Positions 10,271 to 19,824 of a stretch of DNA of 64,000 nucleotides are shown here, piece by piece. The notes beneath the pieces are model-generated. The model was not told the DNA's origin and ran no database searches. It worked only from the letters and a program-made list of their open reading frames with translations. A program made the translations under genes and the position numbers. Each line of letters begins with the position of its first letter. The first letter of the stretch is position 1. The DNA lies in contig NZ_JAOQJC010000001.1 in assembly GCF_025567625.1 (NCBI RefSeq), positions 62,001-126,000 of the forward strand, written 5' to 3'. This DNA is from Paenibacillus sp. J5C2022 (lineage in GTDB: Bacteria > Bacillota > Bacilli > Paenibacillales > Paenibacillaceae).

Positions 10271-11259
10271 GTGGGGCATTGAGCTATAGTAAGCAGTTGG
10301 ATGAGGCATTGGACTTTATCAAGGACAATGCTTCATTCCTTGTTGTATCGCATGTTCAGCCGGATGGCGATGCCATCAGTTCCACGTCGGTTATGAGCTG
10401 GCTGCTCCAGCAGATGGGCAAGCGCGCGGTGCTGGTGAACGAAAGTGAACTGCCCGGCCGGCTAAGCTATCTGTACCATTATGACCTTATTCGTGTCTAT
10501 CGCGACGAACAGGTGGAGTGGCCCGCATTCGATGCCGTCATCGCGCTTGATTGTGCAGATTTCAGACGTATCGGACTGCCTTCCCGACTCTTTCCGGAAG
10601 GATGCCCGCTCCTCAATATCGACCATCATCCGACGAATAACGATTACGGTACCGTCAACATCGTCAAGCCGGATGCCGCCGCGACAGTGGAGATTCTGTA
10701 CGACTTGCTCCTCCAAGCCGGCTATTCACCCGACCTGGATTGCGCCAATGCGATCTATACGGGATTGCTGACGGATACGGGAGGCTTCCGCTATTCCAAT
10801 ACGAGTCCCAAGGTAATGGAGATTGCTGCCAAGCTGCTGGCCGTCGGCGTCTCCGGAAGCGAGCTCGCCGACCACTTGCTGGAGAAGATGACGATGGCGG
10901 GTCTCAAGCTGCTTCAGTTGTCGCTATCCCGCTTGATGTTCAGCGACAATGGCGAGATCGGCTGGCTGTACATCCGGAAGGACGATCTGAAGCAGTGCGG
11001 CGCCGTCTCGGAAGATATGGAAGGCATCGTGAATTATGCGCTCAACGTCGATGGCGTAGAGATTGGCATTCTGTTCAAGGAGACGGATGACGGTGGAGTG
11101 AAGGCCAGCTTGCGTTCCGCGGGCAAGGCGGATGTCGCCGTCATAGCCAAGCAGTTCGGCGGTGGCGGACATGTGCGCGCTTCAGGCTGCAGAATAGAGC
11201 AGCCGCTAGAGGATGCGATGGCGGAATTGGTAGAAGCGGCAAGAAAGGCGTTGATGTAA
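10267..11259 (+). CDS. nrnA: DHH-family oligoribonuclease / pAp phosphatase NrnA
   Basis: Degrades short RNA oligonucleotides (nanoRNA) and dephosphorylates pAp. The 330 aa carry the DHH domain motifs: SHVQPDGDA near residue 28, ALDCAD, the DHH triad at 119-121 and GLLTDTGGF near 164. The C-terminal DHHA1 domain ends with [10 protein letters not shown]. Start overlaps rbfA by 4 bp and truB begins 3 bp after its stop, the same neighbourhood as B. subtilis ytqI-like genes in other Firmicutes. The dual activity is known for the family and not visible in the sequence itself. Confidence 0.9.
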   Translation: MSGALSYSKQLDEALDFIKDNASFLVVSHVQPDGDAISSTSVMSWLLQQMGKRAVLVNESELPGRLSYLYHYDLIRVYRDEQVEWPAFDAVIALDCADFRRIGLPSRLFPEGCPLLNIDHHPTNNDYGTVNIVKPDAAATVEILYDLLLQAGYSPDLDCANAIYTGLLTDTGGFRYSNTSPKVMEIAAKLLAVGVSGSELADHLLEKMTMAGLKLLQLSLSRLMFSDNGEIGWLYIRKDDLKQCGAVSEDMEGIVNYALNVDGVEIGILFKETDDGGVKASLRSAGKADVAVIAKQFGGGGHVRASGCRIEQPLEDAMAELVEAARKALM

Positions 11260-11262
11260 GAG

Positions 11263-12171
11263 ATGGACGGTGTACTGGCGGTATGGAAGCCCGAGGGCTG
11301 GACGTCACACGATGTGGTTGCCAAAGTTCGCAGAATTGTTCGGATGAAGCGAATCGGGCATACCGGTACGCTCGATCCGATGGTGACCGGCGTACTTCCT
11401 CTCTGTCTGGGACGTGCCACCCGAGTGGTGGAATATATGCAAGAGAGACCCAAATCGTACGAAGCGGTATTGAAGCTGGGCGTCGCTACGGATACGGAGG
11501 ATATGACGGGTACGGTGTTGGAGGAGCAACCGGTGACCGGCTTATCTGAGTACACAGTCCGGGAAGTCCTTCAACGGTTCCTCGGCGAAGTGGAGCAGGT
11601 GCCGCCGATGTATTCCGCTGTTAAGGTGGACGGGAAACGGCTGTACGAGCTTGCCCGGGCGGGACAGACGGTTGAACGCAAAGCTAGAATTGTACGTATT
11701 CACGACATTAGCTTGTTGAAGACGGAACTGGACAAGAATTATCCCGAGATTGCCTTCGCGGTTACTTGCTCTAAGGGAACTTATATCCGAACACTATGTG
11801 TAGATATCGGCAAAGCGCTGGGCGTACCTGCCGCCATGGTGAAGCTGGTGCGGACGATGTCCGGCGGGCTAACGCAAGCTGACTGCCTGACCATCGAGCA
11901 GATTGAGGCTTTACACGGCAGCGGGGAGCTGGACAAGCATCTGATCGCTCCTGATCAAGCTGTGTCCCACCTGGCTGAAGTGACACTGTCTTCACAATTG
12001 GCGGAGAAGGCATTGCGCGGAATTAAGATCGCTGCAAGGGATATCGTCATACCGGAGCATGTGCAAGATGGGGATATCATTCGCGTATACGATCAGGGAC
12101 GGCGATTCGTCGGTCTGTTCCAGAACGATCGGGTCAACGGCAGGATCAGTCCGGCCAAGATATTCTCATAA
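11263..12171 (+). CDS. truB: tRNA pseudouridine(55) synthase TruB
   Basis: Makes pseudouridine 55 in the T-loop of tRNAs. The 302 aa contain the catalytic motif GHTGTLDPMVTG with the nucleophilic Asp at residue 38, the KSYEA motif, and a C-terminal PUA-like extension. No strong Shine-Dalgarno sequence is seen before the ATG, which follows the nrnA stop by 3 nt, so it is probably translated by coupling. Confidence 0.94.
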   Translation: MDGVLAVWKPEGWTSHDVVAKVRRIVRMKRIGHTGTLDPMVTGVLPLCLGRATRVVEYMQERPKSYEAVLKLGVATDTEDMTGTVLEEQPVTGLSEYTVREVLQRFLGEVEQVPPMYSAVKVDGKRLYELARAGQTVERKARIVRIHDISLLKTELDKNYPEIAFAVTCSKGTYIRTLCVDIGKALGVPAAMVKLVRTMSGGLTQADCLTIEQIEALHGSGELDKHLIAPDQAVSHLAEVTLSSQLAEKALRGIKIAARDIVIPEHVQDGDIIRVYDQGRRFVGLFQNDRVNGRISPAKIFS

Positions 12172-12197
12172 GAATGTAAACAGGAAGTGTGTCAGCG

Positions 12198-13148
12198 ATG
12201 GAAATCATTCATCTAACCTATCCAATGAATAATGCGGCGGAGTTGGGGCTGAACGCAGGCGTTTCAATTGCGATCGGACATTTCGACGGCGTACACAGAG
12301 GCCATCAGAATGTGATCTCGGAAGCCGTTAAGCAAGCGAGAAGACATGGTTTGCAATCGGCGGTGATGACGTTCCACCCTCATCCGCGCGAAGTGCTGGG
12401 TCGTGGGGAGCATTACTATCAATGTCTTACGCCGCTCGAGAGGAAGACGGAGCTATTTCGAAATCTGGGCGTAGATATCGTATTCGTGATGAATTTCGAT
12501 GACCGTTTTGCAGCTGTATCCCCAGCCATGTTCGTGGACGATATTTTGAGAGGTCTCGGCGTCAGCCATGCGGCGGTCGGCTTCGATTTCACATTCGGCC
12601 ACAAGGGAGCGGGCACTGCAGAGCTGCTTGCCGAGCTTGGTGCGCCCAACATTGATGTGCATATTGTGGAGCCGCTGCTTGTCAAGCAGGGGTTGAAGGT
12701 CAGCAGCACGTATACGAGGGAATCGCTGGAGAACGGCGATATCGCTACAGCGAACGCCTTGCTGGGAAGACCTTATGAAGTGACTGGCACAGTTGTGCAC
12801 GGAGATGGCAGAGGCCGCACGATCGGATTCCCTACAGCCAATCTGCAACTGCATCATCCTTATGTCGCTCCCCGGCTGGGCGTCTATGCCGTGAAGGTCT
12901 GGATCGACGGCGCTTCTTACAACGGCGTTCTGAATCACGGCATGAAGCCTACCTTCAATAAAGACGAGATTGTTCCCGTCATGGAGGCGCATGTATTCCA
13001 GTTCGACAATGACATTTACGGCAAGTCGATTACAGTCCAATTCATAGCGTTTATCCGTTCGGAACAGAAGTTCAGCTCAATTGACGAGCTGATAGGCCAG
13101 ATACGTTCCGATTCTAAAGTGGCGGAAGAGCTTCTTGAAATGGAGTAG
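12198..13148 (+). CDS. ribF: Bifunctional riboflavin kinase / FAD synthetase
   Basis: Converts riboflavin to FMN and FMN to FAD. The N-terminal nucleotidyltransferase domain shows IGHFDGVHRGH and a later ESTYTRE-type segment (here SSTYTRESL). The C-terminal flavokinase domain shows GRTIGFPTANL and GVLNHGMKPTF. The ATG at 12198 is chosen since AGGAAGTG lies 8-9 nt upstream and the 316-aa length equals the B. subtilis protein; a GTG three codons earlier overlaps that site. Confidence 0.94.
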   Translation: MEIIHLTYPMNNAAELGLNAGVSIAIGHFDGVHRGHQNVISEAVKQARRHGLQSAVMTFHPHPREVLGRGEHYYQCLTPLERKTELFRNLGVDIVFVMNFDDRFAAVSPAMFVDDILRGLGVSHAAVGFDFTFGHKGAGTAELLAELGAPNIDVHIVEPLLVKQGLKVSSTYTRESLENGDIATANALLGRPYEVTGTVVHGDGRGRTIGFPTANLQLHHPYVAPRLGVYAVKVWIDGASYNGVLNHGMKPTFNKDEIVPVMEAHVFQFDNDIYGKSITVQFIAFIRSEQKFSSIDELIGQIRSDSKVAEELLEME

Positions 13149-13158
13149 AAGCAATTTC

Positions 13159-13188
13159 TCGACAAGCGTCCATGGTGTATGCTATAAT
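13159..13188 (+). promoter_or_regulatory. SigA-type promoter of rpsO with extended -10
   Basis: TCGACA (13159-13164), an 18-bp spacer and TATAAT (13183-13188) preceded by TGC, giving an extended -10. It begins 11 bp after the ribF stop and would give rpsO a leader of about 120 nt. Confidence 0.7.
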
Positions 13189-13194
13189 GTTGAA

Positions 13195-13300
13195 TGTTGT
13201 GGTTGTGACCATCCCGTATGGGTGGATCGCACGCATATACTAAACCTGGGCTTGGCTATCCGATCTCACCGACGGCAGCGAGGCTCAAGGCGATTACGAC
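13195..13300 (+). promoter_or_regulatory. rpsO mRNA leader, candidate S15 autoregulatory structure
   Basis: The ~120-nt leader before rpsO contains a hairpin formed by CCATCC and GGGTGG (about 13209-13225) flanked by GTG/CAC, followed by a C/G-rich stretch before the ribosome-binding site. S15 is known to repress its own mRNA through leader structures in several bacterial groups, including bacilli. The presence of the structure is seen; the regulation is inferred. Confidence 0.4.
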
Positions 13301-13316
13301 AAGGAGGTGGACAAGG

Positions 13317-13586
13317 ATGGCAATTACACAAGAGCGTAAACAAGAACTGATTGAAACTCACAAAACCCATGCAAGCGATACAGGGTCCCCTGAGGTTCAA
13401 GTCGCTATCCTGACGGAGAACATCGTGAACTTGACGGAGCATCTTCGGGAACATAAGAAGGATCATCATTCCCGTCGCGGTTTGCTCAAGATGGTAGGTC
13501 AGCGCCGTAAGCTGCTTGCTTACCTGAAGAACAAGGATGTCAAACGTTACAGCGCATTGATCGAAAAACTCGGCCTTCGCCGTTAA
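13317..13586 (+). CDS. rpsO: 30S ribosomal protein S15
   Basis: Primary 16S rRNA-binding protein of the small-subunit platform. The 89-aa product starts [12 protein letters not shown] and contains the conserved [14 protein letters not shown] and [18 protein letters not shown] segments. The ATG at 13317 has AAGGAGGTGG (13301-13310) in ideal position; the frame is open about 100 bp further upstream but this lies in the leader. Its own promoter and a following terminator make it a single-gene unit. Confidence 0.97.
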   Translation: MAITQERKQELIETHKTHASDTGSPEVQVAILTENIVNLTEHLREHKKDHHSRRGLLKMVGQRRKLLAYLKNKDVKRYSALIEKLGLRR

Positions 13587-13600
13587 AACCTGCGAGAAGA

Positions 13601-13662
13601 AAAGCAACCTGCTGTCCTGCCATCCGGTATACGGGTTTTGGGGGATTCGGGTTGCTTTTTGT
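13601..13662 (+). terminator. Candidate rpsO terminator with a long loop
   Basis: AAAGCAACC (13601-13609) pairs perfectly with GGTTGCTTT (13650-13658), followed by T residues. The enclosed loop is long (about 40 nt), so efficiency is uncertain. Confidence 0.5.
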
Positions 13663-13693
13663 AATAGATGTTGGAATGTGAGAAGGAGGGTTA

Positions 13694-15796
13694 ATGATGC
13701 ATCGAGTAGAAATGATGCTGGGCGGCAGGCCGCTCATATTGGAAACAGGCCGACTTGCCAAGCAGGCAAATGCGGCTGTCACTGTCAAATACGGTGACAC
13801 CGTCGTTCTCTGTACTGTAACGGCTTCATCGGAGCCGAAAGATCTGGATTTCTTCCCGCTGACAGTCAACTATGAAGAACGTCTTTATGCCGTAGGCAAA
13901 ATCCCGGGAGGATTCATTAAGCGGGAGGGAAGACCGAGCGAGAAAGCGATTCTGTCCAGCCGCTTGACGGACAGACCGATCCGTCCGCTATTCCCGGACG
14001 GATTCCGGAACGATGTGCAAATCGCCAACATCGTCATGAGCGTGGATCAGAATTGCTCGCCGGAAATTGCAGCGATGATCGGAACGTCCGCTTCGTTGTC
14101 CATATCGGATGTACCGTTCAACGGACCGATTGGCGGCGTTGTCGTAGGCCGGATCAACGGCGAGTTCCTGATCAACCCGACGGTTGAGCAGGAACAGGAG
14201 ACGGACATATTCGTTGTCGTCGCTGGTACGAAGGACGCCATCATGATGGTTGAGGCGGAAGCCAATGAAGTGCCGGAGGACGTGATGCTGGAAGCGATCA
14301 TGTTCGGACATGAGGAGATCAAGTCCATCGTGGCGAAGATCGAGGAGCTTCAATCTATTGCAGGCAAGCCGAAGATGGCAGTCGCATTACATACTGTGAA
14401 CGATCAAGTGAACAGCGAAGTGCGCGCATATGCCTCCGACAAGCTTGTGGAAGCGATAAGAATTCCAGAGAAGCATGCCCGTCAGGAAGCGATCGATGCT
14501 GTCAACGGCGAGACGGTGGAGCACTTCGGGGATGTATACGCGGATACGCCGGAACTGATGGCGGACGTCAAGGAAGTGCTGTACGATATTGTCAAAGAGG
14601 AAGTGCGCAGGCTCATCACTCATGACAAAATTCGTCCGGATGGACGAGCACTGAATGAAATTCGTCCGATCGAGTGCGATGTTGCGCTGCTGCCGCGCAC
14701 GCACGGCTCAGGACTGTTCACACGCGGACAGACGCAAGCGCTCAGCGTATGTACGCTCGGGGCGATGGGCGATGTGCAGATTCTGGACGGCATTTCTCCG
14801 GAAGAAGAGAAGCGGTTCATGCATCACTACAACTTCCCGCCGTTCAGTGTAGGCGAAGCGCGCCCGTTGCGTCCGCCGGGACGCAGGGAAATCGGCCACG
14901 GCGCATTAGGTGAGCGGGCGTTGTCGAAGGTTATCCCTTCGGAAGAAGAGTTCCCGTATACGATTCGTCTGGTGTCCGAGGTGCTGGAGTCCAACGGCTC
15001 CACATCGCAAGCGAGTATTTGCGCAAGCACTCTGGCCATGATGGATGCAGGCGTACCGCTTAAAGCGCCGGTTGCCGGCATCGCGATGGGGCTGGTCAAA
15101 AATGAAGAGCACGTCTCCATTCTGTCCGATATTCAGGGCATGGAGGATCATCTCGGCGATATGGACTTCAAGGTCGCAGGCACAAGCGCCGGCGTGACGG
15201 CTATTCAAATGGACATCAAAATTGACGGCATCGACCGCAGCATCTTGAAGGAAGCGCTAGAGCAGGCCAGAGAAGGACGGATGCACATTCTGGGCAAAAT
15301 GCTCGAGGTGCTCTCCCAGTCCCGTACGAACCTGTCGCCATATGCTCCGAAAATCGTCACGATGCGTATTAATCCGGATAAAATCCGTGATGTTATCGGC
15401 GCCGGCGGAAAAATCATCAACAAAATTATTGAAGAAACCGGCGTGAAAATCGATATCGAGCAGGATGGCATGGTGTTCATCGCTTCTTCGAACGAAGAGA
15501 TGAATCAGAAAGCGAAATCCATCATAGAAGGCATCGTCAAGGAAGTGGTTGTCGGTGAAATCTACGTAGGAACCGTTAAACGGATTGAGAAATTCGGCGT
15601 ATTCGCGGAAATTTTGCCCGGCAAGGATGGACTCGTGCACATCTCCCAGCTATCGACGGAGCGCGTAGCGAAATGTGAGGATGTCGTCAAGATCGGAGAT
15701 CAGATTACTGTGAAAGTGACGGAGATCGATGGACAAGGACGGATCAACTTGTCACGCAAAGCGGTATTAGTCGCCCAAGAGGCTCCGAAGTCGTAA
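13694..15796 (+). CDS. pnp: Polyribonucleotide nucleotidyltransferase (PNPase)
   Basis: Phosphate-dependent 3'-5' exoribonuclease, a main mRNA-decay enzyme. The 700 aa contain two RNase PH domains (GDTVVLCTV and [15 protein letters not shown]), a KH domain with [12 protein letters not shown] near residue 566, and a C-terminal S1 domain ([12 protein letters not shown]). AAGGAGGG lies before a double ATG (13694/13697); either could be used. It follows rpsO, the conserved order in most bacteria. Confidence 0.97.
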   Translation: MMHRVEMMLGGRPLILETGRLAKQANAAVTVKYGDTVVLCTVTASSEPKDLDFFPLTVNYEERLYAVGKIPGGFIKREGRPSEKAILSSRLTDRPIRPLFPDGFRNDVQIANIVMSVDQNCSPEIAAMIGTSASLSISDVPFNGPIGGVVVGRINGEFLINPTVEQEQETDIFVVVAGTKDAIMMVEAEANEVPEDVMLEAIMFGHEEIKSIVAKIEELQSIAGKPKMAVALHTVNDQVNSEVRAYASDKLVEAIRIPEKHARQEAIDAVNGETVEHFGDVYADTPELMADVKEVLYDIVKEEVRRLITHDKIRPDGRALNEIRPIECDVALLPRTHGSGLFTRGQTQALSVCTLGAMGDVQILDGISPEEEKRFMHHYNFPPFSVGEARPLRPPGRREIGHGALGERALSKVIPSEEEFPYTIRLVSEVLESNGSTSQASICASTLAMMDAGVPLKAPVAGIAMGLVKNEEHVSILSDIQGMEDHLGDMDFKVAGTSAGVTAIQMDIKIDGIDRSILKEALEQAREGRMHILGKMLEVLSQSRTNLSPYAPKIVTMRINPDKIRDVIGAGGKIINKIIEETGVKIDIEQDGMVFIASSNEEMNQKAKSIIEGIVKEVVVGEIYVGTVKRIEKFGVFAEILPGKDGLVHISQLSTERVAKCEDVVKIGDQITVKVTEIDGQGRINLSRKAVLVAQEAPKS

Positions 15797-15822
15797 GCTT
15801 CGAGCCCCAATAGCAAACACCG

Positions 15823-15852
15823 AAGAGTCAGATTACATCTGTCTCTTTTTTT
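15823..15852 (+). terminator. Rho-independent terminator after pnp
   Basis: Stem 15823-15833 pairs with 15837-15847 with one mismatch and a 3-nt loop, followed directly by a run of T residues. Confidence 0.8.
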
Positions 15853-15993
15853 ACATTATAAATAAGTTTCGGGATTACTTTATTGTGCCACTCGCCGAAT
15901 AACCTTGTCCCTATTCACATACAAATGACAGTAAGAGTGTTCATGATGTTCATGCGCACTGCTTCTGTTAACAGGCTATGAATCGGGAGTGAG

Positions 15994-17007
15994 ATGGAGA
16001 TGCGGATTCGGAAAGCGGCAACGGTAGCGGCAACGATGCTTATGCTTATGGTGTTCGTCCAAATGAACGGAAGCGTGGGACGATATATTAATGCGGTGAA
16101 GCACGGAGAAGCCGCACTCGCATTCGGAACGTTCCGGGGCTTCAGCGAAGAGGAGAAACAGGAGCTGTACAACACGATCGTTACAGAGGCGGAAACCCAT
16201 TACGAGCCACCGATTAATGCAACGATTGACCGGGTATGGAAAGCGATACCGGGTTACAATGGTCTTGCTGTAGATATCGATCGCACGTACGAGGCGGCTT
16301 TGAAAATGCCCCTTGGCAGCGCGATCCCTTATCGTTATAAGGAGATCGAGCCCGAGATCGGCCTGGGACAGCTTGGTTCGGTTCCCATCTATCGCGGCAA
16401 CAGCGAGAAGAAGATGATTTCGTTCATGATTAACGTCGCATGGGGCAACGAATATTTGGAACCCATTCTGCATACGCTTCGCCAGGAAGGCGTGAAAGCG
16501 ACTTTCTTTCTGGATGGCAGCTGGTTGAAGAACAATGTGGAGCTTGCCAAGCAGATACAAGAAGATGGCCATGAGCTGTCCAATCATGCATACTCCCATC
16601 CCGACATGCGAGCGCTCGGCAGGGAAGAGCAAAGAGGGCAGATTGTGAAGACGGAACGACTGCTTAAAGAGCGATTGGGCGTTGACAACAAGTGGTTCGC
16701 GCCGCCGTCCGGCTCCTACAATGACGCCACCGTTCAGATAGCGAGAGAGCAAGGGCTTATGACGGTGTTATGGACAATCGATACGATTGATTGGAGAAAA
16801 CCGCCCGCAGAAGCCGTACTCCGGAAAGTGAGGAGCAAGCTGGAGCCCGGAGCGTTAATTCTTATGCATCCCACTGCAACAACGAGAGACTCATTGGCAG
16901 GGATGATTGACATCGCGAGGGAGAAAGGTCTTGCAATCGGAACGGTGAGCGAGACGTTATCATCCAAGCGAACGCAACCCGCGGTTGAGCAGCAGAACGT
17001 TATCTGA
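15994..17007 (+). CDS. ylxY: YlxY-like polysaccharide deacetylase-family protein
   Basis: Carbohydrate esterase 4 (NodB) fold protein of 337 aa, predicted exported: a basic N-terminus is followed by a hydrophobic segment (about residues 10-24). The NodB core keeps the metal-binding H-x3-H (SNHAYSHPDM) and a late LMHPTA motif. However, the usual TFDDG motif is replaced by an NVAWGNEY segment, and RPPYG by FAPPSGSY. The missing Asp pair suggests altered or lost deacetylase activity, as in the B. subtilis YlxY branch. It sits between pnp and mlpA, as in Bacillus. Two ATGs (15994 and 16000) are possible; GGGAG lies 4 and 10 nt before them. Confidence 0.85.
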   Translation: MEMRIRKAATVAATMLMLMVFVQMNGSVGRYINAVKHGEAALAFGTFRGFSEEEKQELYNTIVTEAETHYEPPINATIDRVWKAIPGYNGLAVDIDRTYEAALKMPLGSAIPYRYKEIEPEIGLGQLGSVPIYRGNSEKKMISFMINVAWGNEYLEPILHTLRQEGVKATFFLDGSWLKNNVELAKQIQEDGHELSNHAYSHPDMRALGREEQRGQIVKTERLLKERLGVDNKWFAPPSGSYNDATVQIAREQGLMTVLWTIDTIDWRKPPAEAVLRKVRSKLEPGALILMHPTATTRDSLAGMIDIAREKGLAIGTVSETLSSKRTQPAVEQQNVI

Positions 17008-17072
17008 TATAGTGAAATCATTCATCTTATAAGGATGTTTTAAATTGAACTCGCATTAGTAGGAGGACGCAT

Positions 17073-18329
17073 GTGAACAAGTATACGCTTAGCAACGGAT
17101 TGCGTGTTGTGGTGGAATATATCCCGTCGGTCCGTTCCGTATCTTTCGGGATATGGGTGAAGACGGGCTCGCGTAATGAATCATTGGACAATAACGGGAT
17201 CTCGCATTTTATTGAGCATATGATGTTTAAAGGAACGAGTAAACGCACGGCGAAAGACATTGCGGACCAGTTCGACGGAATCGGAGGCAATGTCAATGCG
17301 TTCACATCGAAGGAATACACATGTTATTTCGCCAAGGTGCTTGACGAGCATTTGCCTATCGCAGTTGACACCTTGTCGGATATGTTCTTCAACTCTCAGT
17401 TGGATGCGGAAGAGCTGGCCAAGGAGAAGAACGTTATTCTGGAAGAGATTGCGATGTATGAGGATACGCCGGACGACAAGGTTCACGATGAAGCTGCCCG
17501 AGCTGCATTCGGCGATCATCCGCTTGCTTACTCCATATTGGGGCTGGAGGAACGGCTGACTGCCATGGGATCGGAAGAATTGCGTCAATATATGTCGGAG
17601 CGTTATACGATTGAGAACACGGTAGTGAGCGTGGCGGGCAATGTGGAAGAGAAATCGTTGCTGGAGCTGCTGGAGCGGCACTTCGGCAGCTTCTCGCTTC
17701 ATTCCGCATCGGAAGCGAAAGTGCTTGCGCCTTCATTCAAGGGAGATTACATCTTCTTCAAGAAGAAGACGGAACAAAATCACATCTGCCTGTCGTTCCA
17801 AGGGCGTCCTATCGGCGATTCACAGCTTTATGCCATGGTGCTGCTGAACAATGCGCTTGGCGGAGGAATGAGCTCAAGACTGTTCCAGGAAATCCGCGAG
17901 AAGCGCGGACTTGCTTATTCCGTCTATTCCTATCACACTTCGTACGCGGATTCCGGGTTGTTCACGATCTATGCGGGGACGGCTCCGAAGCAGACGAAAG
18001 ACGTGCTGGATCTGACGATGGAGCAGCTTCACGATCTGTCCCTGAACGGCTTGCACTCCGAAGAGCTGAGTCGCGGCAAGGAGCAGTTGAAGGGATCGCT
18101 TATCCTCGGACTGGAGAGCACCAGCAGCAGAATGAACCGGATCGGCAAAAATGAGCTGATGCTGGGCCGCCACATCACGATGGATCAACTGCTGAAGCGC
18201 ATTGACGGGATTACGGAAGAAGATATTCGGGAAGTGATAAAATCGATCCTGTCTGCTCCGTTCGCGGTAGCGATGGTTGGAAGCAGCGACAAGGATGCTA
18301 TCGGCATAAGGAGGGATCAGCTTGTATAA
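17073..18329 (+). CDS. mlpA: M16-family zinc peptidase MlpA
   Basis: Insulinase-family metallopeptidase of 418 aa. The inverted zinc motif HxxEH is present as HFIEHMMFKGT near residue 47, with the downstream glutamate in the region of ILEEIAMYEDTPDD, and a C-terminal M16 domain containing SSRLFQEIREKRGLAYSVYS. The GTG start at 17073 has AGGAGG 6 nt upstream; an overlapping ATG two bases before is out of frame. Its end overlaps the dut start by 8 bp. The cellular substrate is unknown. Confidence 0.92.
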   Translation: MNKYTLSNGLRVVVEYIPSVRSVSFGIWVKTGSRNESLDNNGISHFIEHMMFKGTSKRTAKDIADQFDGIGGNVNAFTSKEYTCYFAKVLDEHLPIAVDTLSDMFFNSQLDAEELAKEKNVILEEIAMYEDTPDDKVHDEAARAAFGDHPLAYSILGLEERLTAMGSEELRQYMSERYTIENTVVSVAGNVEEKSLLELLERHFGSFSLHSASEAKVLAPSFKGDYIFFKKKTEQNHICLSFQGRPIGDSQLYAMVLLNNALGGGMSSRLFQEIREKRGLAYSVYSYHTSYADSGLFTIYAGTAPKQTKDVLDLTMEQLHDLSLNGLHSEELSRGKEQLKGSLILGLESTSSRMNRIGKNELMLGRHITMDQLLKRIDGITEEDIREVIKSILSAPFAVAMVGSSDKDAIGIRRDQLV

Positions 18330-18765
18330 GGTACTGTTTAAGAGATTGGAAGGAAATGAAGATATTGCCATACCGAAGAAAATGTCGGATTGGGCGGCAG
18401 GCTTCGATCTGCAGGCGGCTGTACAGGAGCCGGTTACGCTGCAGCCGGGGGAGCGCAAGCTCATTCCTACCGGATTCGCTATGGCTATGCCGATGGAGCT
18501 GGAAGCGCAGATCAGGCCGCGCAGCGGATTGGCCTACAAGCATGGCATTACTTGCTTGAATACACCGGGAACGATCGATGCGGATTACAGAGGAGAGGTG
18601 AAGGTGCTGCTTGTCAATTTGGGACAAGAGCCTTTCAATATAATCCGAGGGGAAAGAATCGCCCAGATGGTGTTCCAGGTTGTACCCGCAGTCTCGATTG
18701 AGGAAGCCGGGGAGCTGCCCGACACCGTACGCGGCGCCGGAGGTTTCGGACATACCGGCGTATAA
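18322..18765 (+). CDS. dut: dUTP diphosphatase (trimeric dUTPase)
   Basis: Hydrolyses dUTP to dUMP, keeping uracil out of DNA. The 147 aa contain all five trimeric dUTPase motifs: AAGFDLQA, RPRSGLAYKHGI, NTPGTIDADYRGEV, RIAQMVFQ and the C-terminal RGAGGFGHTG. The TTG start lies inside the mlpA end, with AAGGAGGG just upstream. In B. subtilis the position between mlpA and dpaA is taken by ymxH, so the gene content here differs. Confidence 0.94.
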   Translation: MYKVLFKRLEGNEDIAIPKKMSDWAAGFDLQAAVQEPVTLQPGERKLIPTGFAMAMPMELEAQIRPRSGLAYKHGITCLNTPGTIDADYRGEVKVLLVNLGQEPFNIIRGERIAQMVFQVVPAVSIEEAGELPDTVRGAGGFGHTGV

Positions 18766-18804
18766 CGGCAAGCGGCATTCCTGCTGCAGGATGTCATTAT
18801 AAAT

Positions 18805-18850
18805 ACAGGCGTGCACGATGAGCGATCATCGCGCACGCCTGTTGCTGTTT
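18805..18850 (+). terminator. Hairpin after dut, candidate terminator
   Basis: ACAGGCGTGC (18805-18814) pairs perfectly with GCACGCCTGT (18833-18842), and an inner GATGA/TCATC stem extends it. The following sequence is T-rich but not a clean T-run. Confidence 0.6.
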
Positions 18851-18861
18851 CTGTCTTAATT

Positions 18862-18890
18862 CACCTCAAGCTGGGCGCAAGCATAGGATG
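18862..18890 (+). promoter_or_regulatory. Candidate SigK promoter of dpaAB
   Basis: cACc (18862-18865), a 16-bp spacer and CATAGGATG (18882-18890) match the mother-cell SigK consensus (mACm, 16 bp, CATAnnnTA) at all but the last position. The dpa genes are known SigK targets in B. subtilis, and the site lies 35 bp before the dpaA start. Confidence 0.55.
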
Positions 18891-18924
18891 GTCTATACCT
18901 AATTGCCGGAAAGGAGTGAAGCCA

Positions 18925-19824
18925 GTGCTTACAGGCGTTCGTGTATTGCTGCTCGGCGGCGATGCCAGACAGCTGGAGGTGATTCGGAAGCTATGCGAGC
19001 TGGATGCAACGGTGATCGTTTGCGGGTTCGACGGTCTGACGACGTCACTTCACGGGGCTCTTCAGGCTGACTATGACGAAGCGTTGTTCGAGGAGGTTGA
19101 CGCCCTGCTGCTCCCGGCAGTGGGAACGGATGACTCAGGCCGCATCCATGCTGTATTCAGCGATTGCGAGATGATATTGACAGAAGATCATTTGTCCCGG
19201 CTGCCCAAGCATTGCACGGTATATACAGGTATGGCGAAGCCTTATTTGCGCCAGTTATGCAATAAGAGGCAGCTTGCAATTGTGGAATTGTTCGACCGTG
19301 ACGACGTAGCCATCTACAATTCGATTCCTACGGCGGAAGGCGCCCTGATGATGGCCATTCAGCATACAGACATTACGATACATGGATCGTCGTCCATGGT
19401 TCTGGGATTTGGTCGAACCGGATTTACAATGGCGCGCACTTTGCAAGGATTGGGAGCGAAGGTGAAGGTCGGCGTTCGGCGATCCGAGCTATATGCAAGA
19501 GCGGAGGAGATGGGATTTGAGCCAATATACATCCGTGATTTATTGAAGCATGTCAGCAATATTGACTTGCTTTTTAATACAATTCCGACTATGATAGTCA
19601 CAGCGCAAATTATAGCGAATTTACCATCCAGAGCGGTCATTATCGACCTCGCTTCGAAGCCGGGCGGGACAGATTTCCGCTTTGCCGAGAAGCGTGGCAT
19701 AAAGGCTATGCTCTCCCCCGGTCTTCCGGGTATCGTAGCTCCCAAAACAGCTGGACGAATTATGGCGGAATGCTTAAGTCAGTTGATTATGGACGATACC
19801 ATCAAGCGGGGGAATGGACAATGA
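18925..19824 (+). CDS. dpaA: Dipicolinate synthase subunit A
   Basis: NAD(P)-binding subunit of the enzyme that makes dipicolinic acid (DPA) for the spore core from dihydrodipicolinate-pathway intermediates. The 299 aa show an N-terminal domain (VRVLLLGGDARQLE) and a Rossmann domain with SSMVLGFGRTGFTMA near residue 156. The GTG at 18925 is chosen from AAGGAG 8 nt upstream and a length equal to B. subtilis DpaA; the open frame extends 38 codons further, into the dut terminator. Overlaps dpaB by 4 bp (ATGA). Confidence 0.94.
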   Translation: MLTGVRVLLLGGDARQLEVIRKLCELDATVIVCGFDGLTTSLHGALQADYDEALFEEVDALLLPAVGTDDSGRIHAVFSDCEMILTEDHLSRLPKHCTVYTGMAKPYLRQLCNKRQLAIVELFDRDDVAIYNSIPTAEGALMMAIQHTDITIHGSSSMVLGFGRTGFTMARTLQGLGAKVKVGVRRSELYARAEEMGFEPIYIRDLLKHVSNIDLLFNTIPTMIVTAQIIANLPSRAVIIDLASKPGGTDFRFAEKRGIKAMLSPGLPGIVAPKTAGRIMAECLSQLIMDDTIKRGNGQ

